Shown: positions 40,401-50,667, counted from the stretch's first letter. The stretch is DNA of 64,000 nt from Leishmania martiniquensis (GCF_017916325.1 NC_090152.1:194001-258000), one strand, 5' to 3'. Translations and numbers: made by a program. The notes: a model not told the origin generated them from the sequence alone.

Positions 40401-43400
40401 ACCCTGCGCGACACCTTGGTAGGCCCGAAGCGCGTTCGCGAGCCGCTCCGTTGGCGAAAGGTGTGACGTTGTTCTCTGCCGCGTCTCCTCCGCCAGCGCG
40501 GCCTCTTCGGCATCTCGTCGTGCCTTCCTCACCGCCTCGATCGCGCGCAGCTGCGTCGCTGTTACACGGCGGTGGCTCAAGGCGCTCTGCAGATCTGCCG
40601 GCAGCCCAGTCACATCAATACCGTCAGGTGTTAACTTGAGCTGCCGGCGGACGCGCTCCACCTGCTGCTCCATTTCTGCGAGTGATATGTACTCCTGCTG
40701 TTGGCGCTGGCTTGACGGTGAAGCTCCTTGGAGCAGTGCAACGCCTTGTCGCCCTCGCCGTCCGCGCGTGGCGTACCAGCCGCCCCCAGGCGATGGGGAA
40801 GCTGGTGATGCTGTCGAAGGCCCGCTGCCGTACGACTTGGAGATGAGATGATCCAGTGAGCCGAACAGCACATCACACGGCACCGTCGCCTCGCGCACGG
40901 CGAAGGCGTAGTCTATCCACTCCTGCACAGTACGGTCGACGCGGCCGTCGGGGCGGTTCGTCTCTGTCCAGTACTGCAGCACATCGGCACCACGCACAGT
41001 GCCGTCCACGCACTTGTGGAGCAGACTGTGATGCAGCAGCGCCGCCGTCGGTGCAGGTGTGCTGTTGCTGGAGGCAGCGCCGGCTTCACGTTGGCTGGTG
41101 TCCTGCTCTGTCCCAGGGGGCATAGTTGCCACCGCTGTCCGCCGTGCCGACGTGCGCGCCACCCCCGCTGATGGCGAGATAAAAAAGCCACCGAGGAGTC
41201 TTGAACGGCTAAGGTCGAGCCGAAGCAGCACTGCGGCTTCTGGTGCCGGCCCCTCCGCAGCCCGTGCCGGCCCGCCGAAGGCCGCGGTCCGGCCGCTAAT
41301 ATTCACCTCGTACGTCACGTCGTCCGGCGCCCCGCGCAGCCCCACCATTGGTCGCATCGTCAGATTGGCACGCCGCAGTGTTCCTGGCTGGAGCACCGGC
41401 AGATAGCGAATACCCCATGCGTCACCATCGCCGCTGCCGTCGTCCCTCCCCGCGCTGCCGTCACGACCCAGCAACGTAGACGCGAAAGCAGCAGCACCGC
41501 CCAAGGTGTGTGGCAGCCCGAGTTGAAACAGCTGTGAGAGGCCCAAGCGCGATGTCGCAGAGGCGGCGCCGCCCTGCCCGCTCTTCTGATCCCTACCGTA
41601 TGCGCCGCCGGCGCCGTCTGAGACGCGCGCCCCCGTCCCCGGCGCGCCATCGATGATGCGGGTGGAGATGAAGTCGCCGTGGAAGGGGCAGTCGGCAGCA
41701 ATGTGCGTTGCAGCGCCTGCAGCGCCACTGTTGCTCGCCCGGTCCGCGTATACCTCCGCGGTCTCCGCGGAGGTTGGTATGGACGGCGAAGGTCTCGGCA
41801 CTGCGACGAAGAGCGGCTGCAAGACCTCGCGGGCTGAGAGGTGACGGCCTGCTTTCACCGTGAATGATATGCAACGGCCAGGCGAGGAGACTGCACTCGT
41901 GAGGGTGTAGGAGGGACTGAGCCACTGCGTCGTCGGCGACACCCACCACGGCGTCGCGCATCGCCCGCCGCTGAGACGCTCGACCTCGCGCGCGCCGTGC
42001 TTGACGGTGTCCTCCAGCGCTGCAGGGTCGATAAGGCGCACTTGGCTCTGCCAAAACTGCGCACCTGCGCACGACGGCGCTGGGGGCTTCTGCGAGCCCC
42101 CCTTCGGCCCCCCGCTTTCTGTTGCCGACCCCCCCTCAGTGTGCAGGCACAGTGTGATGCGTCCCTTGCCAGTGTAGCCGTCGCATTCGTGATCCATAGA
42201 GGTCGTTGCGGTCAGGTAGGCCGAGACGCGCTCCACCTCGTAGTGGCCCTTCAACGTGCACGTGTGCCCCCCCATCCGGCCAAAGATGCTGCGCGACGGC
42301 ACGAGGTCGTAGTAGAGATGTACCGTGCCGATAGGGAGATGCTCCAGCAGGAGCACCCCGCTACCAGGGCGGGGATGCTGGCCAAAGTAGGTGCGGTGCA
42401 CCCTGCGCGCGGCGCTGTCTGCGGTAGTGTCATCAGAGGAAGAGAAAAAGGCAGCCGCTTCGCTGTGGCTGTAGTTGTGGATGCTGCGCAGGCTCATGCG
42501 CGCCTGCGTCGCAACATCCACAGCTGCGGAGGCGCTGGGCTTCGGCATTACCACTTCCATGCGCCAGTTCTGGGTTGAGGATGTCGTCAGGATTGCCGCA
42601 CGATCGGCCAGAGTCACGAGGCGGTGCGAGGGCAGATTTTCTGTCAGCACAAACACGTCTACCGTGTCATAGTCGGCAAGAACGCGATGCTGCGTCGTAG
42701 ACGCCGATGACGCCGCACGTCCGCTGGCGCCAGGGCCCTCGCTGTACGAGCCCGCGGCAGTCGAAGACGACGACGGAGAAAATTTGTCCGCGGATAGCGG
42801 GAGAAGCCGGTAGATGGCCCAGCGTATTCTCACGACGCCGAACGGCAGGCCACGCACTCGCGTCTCTGCCCGCGTGCCGTGATCGAAGCGGAGACCAGTG
42901 AAGTTCACACCCGCTGTCCACACCGTTGCCGCGCCCGTCGCCAGCGACACGACCTCCCACTGGCCGGCAAACTCGTGCGCAATCTCACGCGGGATGGGTA
43001 CGGCTCGCAGCGCAGCAGTGTCGCCGCACACGAACAGCTCCTTCTCCAACACCTGCGCGTGGAAGACATCAAGCATGTCTGTCAGCGTCACCGGCGGGCA
43101 CGCGTCCGGGTTCTGGGGGTCCGGCAAAGAGTGCGTAATTGTGTAAAGCCCGGGCGTACGCAGCCCCTTGATGAGAGCTGCCGAGCCGCCGTGGGCCGCG
43201 GCGGTCGGGTGGTGGGGCAAGGGCTGAAACTCGACGTCGTCCATGAGCACCTGTGATCCGGCCGTTGTGGAAGCGGCAGGGACGACACTCGTGACGGCCC
43301 ACCGTGCCACGGCGGGGTCGGACGGGGCGTCCACGTGCAGGACCGCACTCTTGCCGACTATGTGCCGCGCCCTGGCAAAGGGGTACGTGTTGGCAGGTGC

Positions 43401-46400
43401 CGTGTACAGCTGCTCCATGGTGATGCTGGTAAGCGGTTCAGTGGCGTCCTGCGCAGATGCAGAAGGTGTGGCCGCCGAGAAAGAAGAGTGCGACCGCTGC
43501 GGCGCCCCACCGCTTCTGCGAGTGCCGCTTGACCTCGGCCTACGCTTCTCTGGCGAGGATGGCGGTACCACCTGCAGCGAGTCCGCTGCGTTGTGGCTAG
43601 GCACCGTCAGGGCCGTGGCTGGCAGCGGGCTCGGATGAACGCGCCGCATCACGAACCAGTCACGCCGCTCGGTGTCTGTGATGCGGTTCGTGACGGTAAG
43701 CTCGCAGAGCGCCTCGCTTGTATTTGCCGACGGCGCCGCCGCTGTCCTGTCGTAGCGCTCCGGTGCGTGATGGAGCACCGAGTACGTCGGGTGGTGCTTC
43801 TCTGCCTTCATGACCGTCGTGTCGGGGCACCTCCACGTAAAGTCGTAGCCATACACAGAAAACAGCTCCGGGTAGCGGGCGAAGGTGTACTGCGGAGCGC
43901 AGAAGGATAAGACGGCTACAGCAGGGGCCGGCGGTAGCGGCAGCACCGTGCCGTAGCGCTCATCCACGCGGACGGCGCCGCGAGGGCTGACAGCCAGGAC
44001 GGCAATGGAGCCAGGCTGCTCAACGCACATGCCGCGCCGCACGAACTCCGGCTTGTCAGCCTCCGCCTCAGCGCTCAGCACCGCAGGCGAGCCCCGTACG
44101 ACGTAATCCATGAGAAACAGCGATGCGTCGCCCACCCCCGCCACACGCAGCCGGCGGGCCTCGCTCTCGTGCAGAATCGTGTATGTCTTCTCCAGCTCGG
44201 TGTCGAGCTGCTCGTCGCGCTGGTAGCGGCGACGGCGGCGTTCTCGCTGCTCCGAAAGCTCGGCAACGCGCTCCTTGGGCGGCACCGTCTTCGTGTGTGA
44301 ACTGGGTGCCTTGCTCGTGTGGTAGTCACCCCAGAACGTGTCCTCATCGTCGGCCGCGTCGCTGCTGTTGCTCACAGCATCGGTGCCCCATTCATCCTCG
44401 CCGCCAACGTCCGTAGGCGTTTCCTGCCTCTGCCGCGGCATGCCTCTGCGGGCTCGCCTGCGCAGTAGCATCGGCCCATCCTTGCTCGCCGCGTACTCGT
44501 GCTGTGTGTTCCAGAGCTGGTGGGCCACTGCATCCTTGACAGGGCGCAGCTCCATCTCGAAGAGGTTCTGCTGATCTGTGACATGGAAGGAGTAGCCAAT
44601 GTCTGCTGCAAGGCCGGCAATAGGTATGACGCGGCGATCTCTGGCGACCTCCGCTGCGTCCATCGACGCAGATGCGGCACCCAGAGGCGCCAAGGCGGAG
44701 CCGCTGGCACGAGTGTAGGCAGTCTCCCTCAGCGAGGGCAGCCCGAACACGTTCGCCTGAGGGTACGAGGCGCGCTGTTGACGACCGTCTTCATGGAAGA
44801 CAATGTCGGGTGGCCGCTGGCATCGCCGCAGCGAGTACCTCTTATGCACTGTGGCGACGAGGTTCTGCACAGACCAAACGATTTCGCAGTGGTGGTACGC
44901 CTCCACACCGCACGCCATCAGCGCTGTCATTGACCCGGTCGCGGCAGCCGCAGCCGTCAGCGCCAGCGGCGCCCCGCCATCCACGGCGGTCGTGATGAGC
45001 CGCGTCTCCTCCCACTCCTTGAGTGAGATGGGGCGCTCCACCAGGTATGGCGGCTGGCTCGCCGATGCGCAAGGCGGCACACGCCACTCCGCCACCTCAT
45101 CCTTTCGCACCTCACGCGGTGCGACGAGTACTACGCACCCCTCCTCCGTATAAATGGGCGCGAACGCGGGCACTATGGGCGGGGGCGGCAGGGCGACCAC
45201 GTAGATCTGATGCTCGACGTGCGTGTCGGGGCACTGCGATGTGTAGGAAACGGTGCGCACCGCTCCGTCTATGACGACGGAGAGCGAAAGTGCTTCGCCG
45301 GTGTCCTGAGCAACAAACGTGAGGGTGCCGTTCGGCAACACGCGTTGCACGTTAGGTACGTCGTTCGTGTCTAGCTCCACCTGGAGCTGCTCATCCACTG
45401 ACAAGACGTGCAGCGGGAAGCGTGAGCGCCAGTGACCGGTGGGCACGTTGCCGCCCAACGCATCTTCGTCGCGGCTGACGTCACGATGGTGAGCCCACTG
45501 TTGTCGCTGTGAAGCTGAGAGAGGTGCTGCAGACGCCGGTAGCGGCGATGTCGGCTCCGTGAGGGGATGTGGAGCCGGCACCACCCAGCGGCGCGCATGC
45601 ATAGGCACCTCCACAGCGACAACGTGGGGGTAGCTTGCCAGACGCCGCACCACCAGCAGTGGCCGAGAGCGCACCTCCACCAGGAACAATGCAGGGGATG
45701 ACGATTCGGCACTCGGGGCTACTGGGATGACCCTGGTGTACAGAGGGTCTAGGTTTTCCCTACTGATGAGCCACTCCTCGCGCACGGCGACTCGCGCCAC
45801 CCACACCACCTCGTACACACCACGACTACTCATGCGTAAGGAGGCATAAACCTCGCTAGCGTCCCGTTGCACATCAGGGGCCGCGACACACACGGGCGGC
45901 GAGGCGGCGCTGTCGGTCTCCGTTGTCGTTGGCGTGGCCGTCGCGCTGCCGCTGCGTGCCTCGCAGCGGTAGTACCCCTCACGCGCCGCCTCTGCGATCT
46001 GCCGCGGGTCGGCGAGCCACGTCGTATTTGGCACGGTAACCTCCAGTCTCGGCTCGATGCGCATCCGCAGGAAGAGCTGCCGCAGCACCAGCGCCGACAC
46101 GTCCTGCTGTTCCCCACACGCGGTCGTCGGTCCAGTGGTGGTGATGTGGCTCTGCACCGCCCACACCTCATGTCCCTCTAGGACGACAGGGTCGCAGACA
46201 TCGTCGATGTCGCGTACAAGGTAGGCGACAAAGTTGCGGCCAAGGAAGAGAGGCATCGGCACACTTCCGGGGTCGCCGTCCCCGCCTGCGCCGTCCGCAT
46301 TCTGATCCGACGCCGACGCTTCTGTGTAGGGGTTGGCCAGCACGCGAGTGGGCTGCTGTGGCAGCGGCTGATCGCGCAGTGGTGCGTTCTCCCAGTAACC

Positions 46401-48527
46401 GTAGTAGGCCAAAGGCCGCCGTCGCCTGAGGGCAGTGCCGCTGCTGCCGCCACTGATCCATCCAGCGCTGTCGGGCTCAGAGCTTGCGCGGCCGGCAGAC
46501 TGCAGTGGCGGCGAGTCAGGGAAGGAGGCGTGGAGTGGGTAGTGCGGGTTGAGGGCGGCCATCACGGCAGTCCGTGACAGCGTGCCGTTCGTCAGTCGCA
46601 TCGCTCGGCGGAACCCGAAGTGCGGCGCAGAGCGGACGGGCGGTAGCGCCCATGATCGGTTTAAAGGCAGCCGAAGCACGAAGCGACCGCGCGCCACGCG
46701 CTCCGTCGATGCGGCTGCTGGGAACGACCAGACACCTCGCCCAGCAACGCTGGGGCTCGCCGCAGGCGCAGCCCGAAGCGGCTCTTCCTCCGGAGCACCA
46801 GGCCCGCGGGAGAGAAGAGCTGGCACAAGCAACCGCCGTGAGACCCGCACGAAGACCTCGTAGCGCACGTTCGGCTCAGCAATGAAGAACGGACTGGCAG
46901 CAGAGCTGCGCAGAAGGTGGCTGCCTGTCCACGTGGACGCAGCAGACGTGTCAGAGTTACCGTCAGTGCTGCTCCCAGAGTGGTGCAGTACTGGCAACAG
47001 CCGTGAGTGCCGCAGAATGAGTGAGCTCTGTGCAGAAGAGGTGTTGACGTCACCAACACCGCTGCCGCTGGTGCTGCTCTTACGGCGCTCATCAGCCCGT
47101 GACGGCTCCCCTAATGAAGTGGCGCTGCCGGCCTTCTCCTCCACCACGCTGCGCACTGTCCACGTCACCAGCGACATCGGAGGCACTGGTGGAGTTATCT
47201 CGAAGAAAACAGCGAAGACGGCGGCGCCGTCGGCCCCACGGACTCGGCGAATGTGCTGCGCCGCACGCAATGGCGATCCTCTCGACTGACGTGCATCGAC
47301 GTCGCGGGTGTTGTTCGTCGATGTTGGCACCCCGCAGTGAGAGCCGAGCCCGACGATGTTGATCGGTGGCAGCACATCTCGCTGCAGGTGGAGCAGCGGC
47401 ATTACGGTCAGGATGTGCGGGCATTTACACTTGAGTACGCGGCTCGTAATGTGAAGCTGCACGTCAGCGCTTGCCGCTGGCCACGACTCGCCCACGGAGT
47501 CGCTGCCCTCCGCCTCCTCTCTGTGATTTGCCGTAGCGCGAGTGCCCGACTGCCGTGCGGTGGCTGAGTCCGCAGTGTTCCCCTTTGTGCTCGCGACGTC
47601 GTCAGTGCCTAACGGACTCCCACCATCACCAGAGAGCGCTGGGGTGGATGTTATCAGCTTAAGCAGCGTTGCTGGGGTAAGAGCGCCTGTGGTCAGCACC
47701 AGCACGTCACCATCGCCATCGTTGTGCTCTGCCACGTCCGCGTCCGTCAGCGCGTAGCTCGTGTTGTACGTCCGCCGCCGGTCCCACGTGTCGACAGCAA
47801 AGATCAGCGCATGTGGAAACAGCTCCCGCTTCTCGGCGGCGCTCAACACTTGAAACGGCGAGGCCCTCAGCAGCTCTTCAAGAAAAACGTCGTACAGCTC
47901 CGTACTCCGCAGTAACGTGCCATCGAATCGGTACTGGCAGCACAGGCTGAGCTTCAGCGTCAGGCCGACCGGCACCGCGAGACTGTGCGGCGTGAGCAAC
48001 TCGCTAACGGTGAAAGAGCCACTGGCCCATGCCACGGACGACCGCGGGCACGTAAAGTCCGCAGCACACATCGATGTGGTCGTGTCAGCGCTCACCGCCT
48101 CTGCGTCGATTCCTCCAGTCGATGCTGAATATGGGGTCTGCACCGAATGCCCTGCGCGACGGCCCTCCTCGCGTGCGCGCTGCACAGCCACAGCGACCTC
48201 CTCGTCTGTCGGCACAGTCACCAGCCCATCGCCTCGATCATCATTCACCTCTGCGAATGTGTACGGTGCACCGAAAAGAGGCGCATTCAAATCCTGCAGA
48301 CTGGGGTACGCATGGCTGGCGTCGTCACCGCCGCCCGCATTGTGCCACGGCTGCTGGGAGAACTGCTTTGGCGCAGCGGCGTGAGCTGAGAGAGATGTCC
48401 GTCTGCCCCCGCTAAAGCTACCGCACAAGTACACATATACAAGGAAGCTGGGGAGAAGCAATGGCAAGAGGCGACGCCTGAGCAGCGCAGCAGCGCCGCC
48501 TCTTGCCGAGGAGTGCATTACAGGCAT
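37482..48527 (-). CDS. Giant membrane protein with Ig/PKD-like repeats
   Basis: A protein of 3,681 residues from ATG 48527 (MPVMHSSARGG), with an alternative ATG at 48518. A basic-hydrophobic N-terminus (RRRLLPLLLPSFLVYVYLCG, about 16-35) is a signal peptide or anchor. The long middle repeats an Ig/PKD-like pattern: a Trp strand (W-x-V), then GL-x-x-G followed by an R/Y-x-W strand, a Cys, and a closing D-x-V-x-V strand. Clear examples are at about 1739-1822 (ARWAVTS ... GLRTPGLYTITH) and 1856-1969 (GQWEVVS ... GLPFGVVRIRWAIY ... DTVDVFVL), with degenerate copies near 900, 1212 and 2060. Low-complexity Ser/Ala/Pro linkers interrupt them. The last 100 residues hold three to four hydrophobic helices (MAFLVHELLPLLGIIAA, LSTIAFLFFFAVYAYG, LCLAVWSVYLY, WVFVFVASTVYA). 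I expect a large lumenal or surface ectodomain anchored at the C-terminus. gp210/Pom152-type nuclear-pore proteins share this outline, but I cannot establish homology. Confidence 0.85.
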   Translation of the reverse strand: MPVMHSSARGGAAALLRRRLLPLLLPSFLVYVYLCGSFSGGRRTSLSAHAAAPKQFSQQPWHNAGGGDDASHAYPSLQDLNAPLFGAPYTFAEVNDDRGDGLVTVPTDEEVAVAVQRAREEGRRAGHSVQTPYSASTGGIDAEAVSADTTTSMCAADFTCPRSSVAWASGSFTVSELLTPHSLAVPVGLTLKLSLCCQYRFDGTLLRSTELYDVFLEELLRASPFQVLSAAEKRELFPHALIFAVDTWDRRRTYNTSYALTDADVAEHNDGDGDVLVLTTGALTPATLLKLITSTPALSGDGGSPLGTDDVASTKGNTADSATARQSGTRATANHREEAEGSDSVGESWPAASADVQLHITSRVLKCKCPHILTVMPLLHLQRDVLPPINIVGLGSHCGVPTSTNNTRDVDARQSRGSPLRAAQHIRRVRGADGAAVFAVFFEITPPVPPMSLVTWTVRSVVEEKAGSATSLGEPSRADERRKSSTSGSGVGDVNTSSAQSSLILRHSRLLPVLHHSGSSTDGNSDTSAASTWTGSHLLRSSAASPFFIAEPNVRYEVFVRVSRRLLVPALLSRGPGAPEEEPLRAAPAASPSVAGRGVWSFPAAASTERVARGRFVLRLPLNRSWALPPVRSAPHFGFRRAMRLTNGTLSRTAVMAALNPHYPLHASFPDSPPLQSAGRASSEPDSAGWISGGSSGTALRRRRPLAYYGYWENAPLRDQPLPQQPTRVLANPYTEASASDQNADGAGGDGDPGSVPMPLFLGRNFVAYLVRDIDDVCDPVVLEGHEVWAVQSHITTTGPTTACGEQQDVSALVLRQLFLRMRIEPRLEVTVPNTTWLADPRQIAEAAREGYYRCEARSGSATATPTTTETDSAASPPVCVAAPDVQRDASEVYASLRMSSRGVYEVVWVARVAVREEWLISRENLDPLYTRVIPVAPSAESSSPALFLVEVRSRPLLVVRRLASYPHVVAVEVPMHARRWVVPAPHPLTEPTSPLPASAAPLSASQRQQWAHHRDVSRDEDALGGNVPTGHWRSRFPLHVLSVDEQLQVELDTNDVPNVQRVLPNGTLTFVAQDTGEALSLSVVIDGAVRTVSYTSQCPDTHVEHQIYVVALPPPPIVPAFAPIYTEEGCVVLVAPREVRKDEVAEWRVPPCASASQPPYLVERPISLKEWEETRLITTAVDGGAPLALTAAAAATGSMTALMACGVEAYHHCEIVWSVQNLVATVHKRYSLRRCQRPPDIVFHEDGRQQRASYPQANVFGLPSLRETAYTRASGSALAPLGAASASMDAAEVARDRRVIPIAGLAADIGYSFHVTDQQNLFEMELRPVKDAVAHQLWNTQHEYAASKDGPMLLRRRARRGMPRQRQETPTDVGGEDEWGTDAVSNSSDAADDEDTFWGDYHTSKAPSSHTKTVPPKERVAELSEQRERRRRRYQRDEQLDTELEKTYTILHESEARRLRVAGVGDASLFLMDYVVRGSPAVLSAEAEADKPEFVRRGMCVEQPGSIAVLAVSPRGAVRVDERYGTVLPLPPAPAVAVLSFCAPQYTFARYPELFSVYGYDFTWRCPDTTVMKAEKHHPTYSVLHHAPERYDRTAAAPSANTSEALCELTVTNRITDTERRDWFVMRRVHPSPLPATALTVPSHNAADSLQVVPPSSPEKRRPRSSGTRRSGGAPQRSHSSFSAATPSASAQDATEPLTSITMEQLYTAPANTYPFARARHIVGKSAVLHVDAPSDPAVARWAVTSVVPAASTTAGSQVLMDDVEFQPLPHHPTAAAHGGSAALIKGLRTPGLYTITHSLPDPQNPDACPPVTLTDMLDVFHAQVLEKELFVCGDTAALRAVPIPREIAHEFAGQWEVVSLATGAATVWTAGVNFTGLRFDHGTRAETRVRGLPFGVVRIRWAIYRLLPLSADKFSPSSSSTAAGSYSEGPGASGRAASSASTTQHRVLADYDTVDVFVLTENLPSHRLVTLADRAAILTTSSTQNWRMEVVMPKPSASAAVDVATQARMSLRSIHNYSHSEAAAFFSSSDDTTADSAARRVHRTYFGQHPRPGSGVLLLEHLPIGTVHLYYDLVPSRSIFGRMGGHTCTLKGHYEVERVSAYLTATTSMDHECDGYTGKGRITLCLHTEGGSATESGGPKGGSQKPPAPSCAGAQFWQSQVRLIDPAALEDTVKHGAREVERLSGGRCATPWWVSPTTQWLSPSYTLTSAVSSPGRCISFTVKAGRHLSAREVLQPLFVAVPRPSPSIPTSAETAEVYADRASNSGAAGAATHIAADCPFHGDFISTRIIDGAPGTGARVSDGAGGAYGRDQKSGQGGAASATSRLGLSQLFQLGLPHTLGGAAAFASTLLGRDGSAGRDDGSGDGDAWGIRYLPVLQPGTLRRANLTMRPMVGLRGAPDDVTYEVNISGRTAAFGGPARAAEGPAPEAAVLLRLDLSRSRLLGGFFISPSAGVARTSARRTAVATMPPGTEQDTSQREAGAASSNSTPAPTAALLHHSLLHKCVDGTVRGADVLQYWTETNRPDGRVDRTVQEWIDYAFAVREATVPCDVLFGSLDHLISKSYGSGPSTASPASPSPGGGWYATRGRRGRQGVALLQGASPSSQRQQQEYISLAEMEQQVERVRRQLKLTPDGIDVTGLPADLQSALSHRRVTATQLRAIEAVRKARRDAEEAALAEETRQRTTSHLSPTERLANALRAYQGVAQGSEVAVLRIRLPLKESFTVPYDVFLRAALHKDVLCGTTVDPPPSATDPTAQPTVANPHSLVPLGRVEVRDTAPVLSVYPPVVKQCEVEGGMPVLTFELTGANFARTAFAADAVTLEEIPNRALEKINYDAVHHPDVGLAACIEQMRRGLRAAVEVTSRKRLYLQLRACPNFRMLTSEEYNEHQDSEALLQRLQLPRYLRVTVRNSIQADSFLAPLSRTAGSDVPNASARQWAPAGEFATSVTATSTDASFVLEVRPTLARLHLRSYANVTLPDAATKGKAARGRPRRESGSWWGGGVATATSPPSGPSTSAATELAQPTGPSFDSAPARPLLLCEADLRRYGLQLGVELIGDTWTRSVGEDGDSTDPFSGNDADDGTAAHEDHRQWAELPRRRAPPNVALINSFRVVEHHSLDSSHHLYMKGGGVYRSHFIDHLFSEVLSDPTILQGRRFVYRYNDTFIGIAIPPLPTYAAATSPQRGHRDGAWGSGQPLGAGANEYSDAHTAPAQQSPPRYRSMGSSSGATGLALIGSSRATATPFSAAFPAVREFSRVEEILFAVPGIATECRGCLLADTTFYVAGDLTGLWTASPSSATASTGPGTTGEASTTASAAGTANRGAPANGAVRAQFSRAGEGYTSPLVLRWDSAIHVPRRWQLDWFCPAAAHRALERLSLQIGGRSDRAALSIVMDIILYRLRGVDGEALPAAQRPMVLLSSAPINVADVMRKNHAHTRRYGSDADQITLAAPLVLRVNQTAADAAYTEVADDMLRRRRHAHTVLEYHRDDRYAGGLLVVNASVFLKVCTSSSGGGAAPCMIVSITDALLTVEAPKAPKRSASWTRRLLGLGGGAIDVGNVAGAASSEAAPSPVSLPVLLHHVLMAFLVHELLPLLGIIAAAPSPQGTASAVSASPLEDQRRARLALSTIAFLFFFAVYAYGPPTAWRVLCLAVWSVYLYCSGRAGWVFVFVASTVYAQDFM

Positions 48528-48590
48528 CTGGACGGGTGCGGTCACAATAGGCGGGACAACAAGCAAGTATGGGGGCCAGAAAGAGAGAGG
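48528..48590 (-). promoter_or_regulatory. Possible trans-splice acceptor abutting the ATG of the giant gene
   Basis: A pyrimidine-rich region on the minus strand (48600-48571, with more C/T below) contains no AG until CAG at 48530-48528, directly before the ATG at 48527. If used, the spliced leader alone would be the 5' UTR. Otherwise the acceptor must lie beyond about 48650. Confidence 0.4.
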
Positions 48591-48903
48591 TTAAGGGCGA
48601 GTGGGTGAACGGGAGTGGTCAGCGATAGTAACGGGTGTGAGACACGGCGCACGAGCGGCATCAACACCGCACGTCGACGAAGACAATCAATGCGCCTTTG
48701 GTGCTGCAGCGAATGTCTCAGAAAGGGGTGAGGAGGGTGAAGGGGAGGAAGGGAGGACGTGCACGTGCAGGTGCTCGTGAACGTGTAAGGGAAGAGAGAG
48801 AGAAAGGAGGGAAGTGGTGAATTGAGAAGGGAGGCCGAAAGACAGCAGAAAAAAATGGCGCAGCTGGGGCTGTCCCTCTTTCGCTGCTCCCCACATACAC
48901 AAC

Positions 48904-48922
48904 ATATATATATATATATATT
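48904..48922. repeat. (TA)n dinucleotide repeat
   Basis: About nine TA units in a region otherwise poor in A+T. Confidence 0.85.
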
Positions 48923-50326
48923 TCTGCGTAAGATACGTCGCAGGAGCATGGAATGTTACCCGCTTCAGCCCCTTGTGCGCGAGCCTGTGCGTGCATGCTG
49001 CTCATCAACCCGGGAGCCCCTCCTCCACACACACACACGCCCTGGCGTTTGGGCCCCGCCTACGCATGTACAGCCAGCGTACGTGATGAGGTCGTGGAAG
49101 CGATGCCGACAACGAGACGTTATCGAGAGTTCGTTACTGGCTGAAAGTGTCTTTGACTGTCGTTGCGTGTGTTTTTTGGTCACGTTAACTCTTTGCCTGC
49201 ACTGCGTGTAAGAGAGACGAGTCGAGAAGGGAGAGAGAAGATCGAAAGGGAGAGCGGCGGGGAGGCATCTTTTTTGGGGGGAGGGGAGGGGGGCGGTCGA
49301 TGTCGCACCAGCGGTACGCATGTCTGCTCCTCCGCGAGCTTCCCGCGCACACAAGAGAGGAGAAAGCGCAGCGAGGCGGCAGAACGCAGCCGGCGTGTCT
49401 GTAAGCGCGCCCGTGCGATCGCCGAGACACACACACGCATACGCACACGCACACAAGCGCATACTCAGGAAAAGAAGGGGGAGGCATGAGAGAAGGTATG
49501 AAGAGGTTCACCCTTTTACGTAAGAAAACACATCTTGAAGCCTGCGTTTATGCGCATTCTCGCCGTCCCCCACCCTCCTCCTGTTGCGTCACCTCCTCCA
49601 ACAGCTGCCCACTCGCTGCAGAGCTAACGGAAGAAAAAAACAGCGGCCACTGCAGTCGCCCGTTCATCGATGTTTGAGCCTCTCCCCCGCCCCCCTCACC
49701 TCCGAGCCCCGTCCCTGTCCCCTTTATTGGGCCTCCATCTCGCACGCACGGATCCAAGCTTGTGTAACGCGCAAGAGACGTCCATGAGTCACTGCGGGCA
49801 CAGCAGCCACAGCATCCGTATACGCGCGCAGAGACAAGCAGACGGAGAGACAGACAGCGACCTCCGCGAAAGAAACAGAAAAGAAAAGGCGATGTTCACC
49901 ATCACCGAAGAATTGTCGACATCGCCGTTCTTCGGTGATGAACGCTCGAGGAAGGAGGGAGGGGGAGAGGGAGGCCGTGAGAGAAGGCAAGCAAGAGCTG
50001 CAGGTGGCGGCAGAAGAAACGAGTGCTGGACGCGCAACATGCGGAGAAAGGCCCTCAGAGAGAGAGGGGAGGAGGGTGAATATAAGTGAAGAGAGACGCA
50101 GCAGCACAGTCCAACTACATGGGAGCACAGGTGAAGGCAGAAGCAGAAGTGAAGAAGTGTGATGCGCGCACATACAAACACTCTGCCGGTTGCTGTGTGT
50201 GTTTTTTTTTGGGAAGGGAGAAGAGAAGGGAAACAGAAGCGGAAATGAGGTTCAACATCGTCACAGCACTCTAGACAGACACAGAGGAAAAGAAGTCACA
50301 GCCCTAACATAAGGCGCTCTCCGATA

Positions 50327-50667
50327 TGTGTGTCTGTGCCTGTGTGTGTGTGTGTGTGCTCTCACTCTAACATGAGAGAAGAGTCGGCGAGAAACGTTCA
50401 CCAGTGAGCGGCAGCTGACAAGAAAACAGAACGGAAAACAAACGAACGAAAAAAAGGTTTGGCAGGCGTATGCGCCGACGAGAGCAAAACCGCCTGCGGG
50501 GAGCGTGTGCCTGCCGGAGTATACGTCGGAGGGGGGAGGGGGGAGGAGAGAAAAGGGGAAGGCGCGCTGAAAAAGGAGTCGACGGAGACGGCAGCGGTGG
50601 CAGCGGGGCGGTGATCCGTCCATAGATGACACGCACACGCACACACACACACAGGCACAGACACACA
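50327..50667. repeat. Long-range 28-bp perfect inverted repeat
   Basis: Positions 50327-50354 are the exact reverse complement of 50640-50667, 285 nt apart. Both arms combine a dinucleotide run with the same non-repetitive core (TGTCTGTGCCTG and its complement). It lies in untranslated sequence between the giant gene and the PhzF-like gene. Confidence 0.8.
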
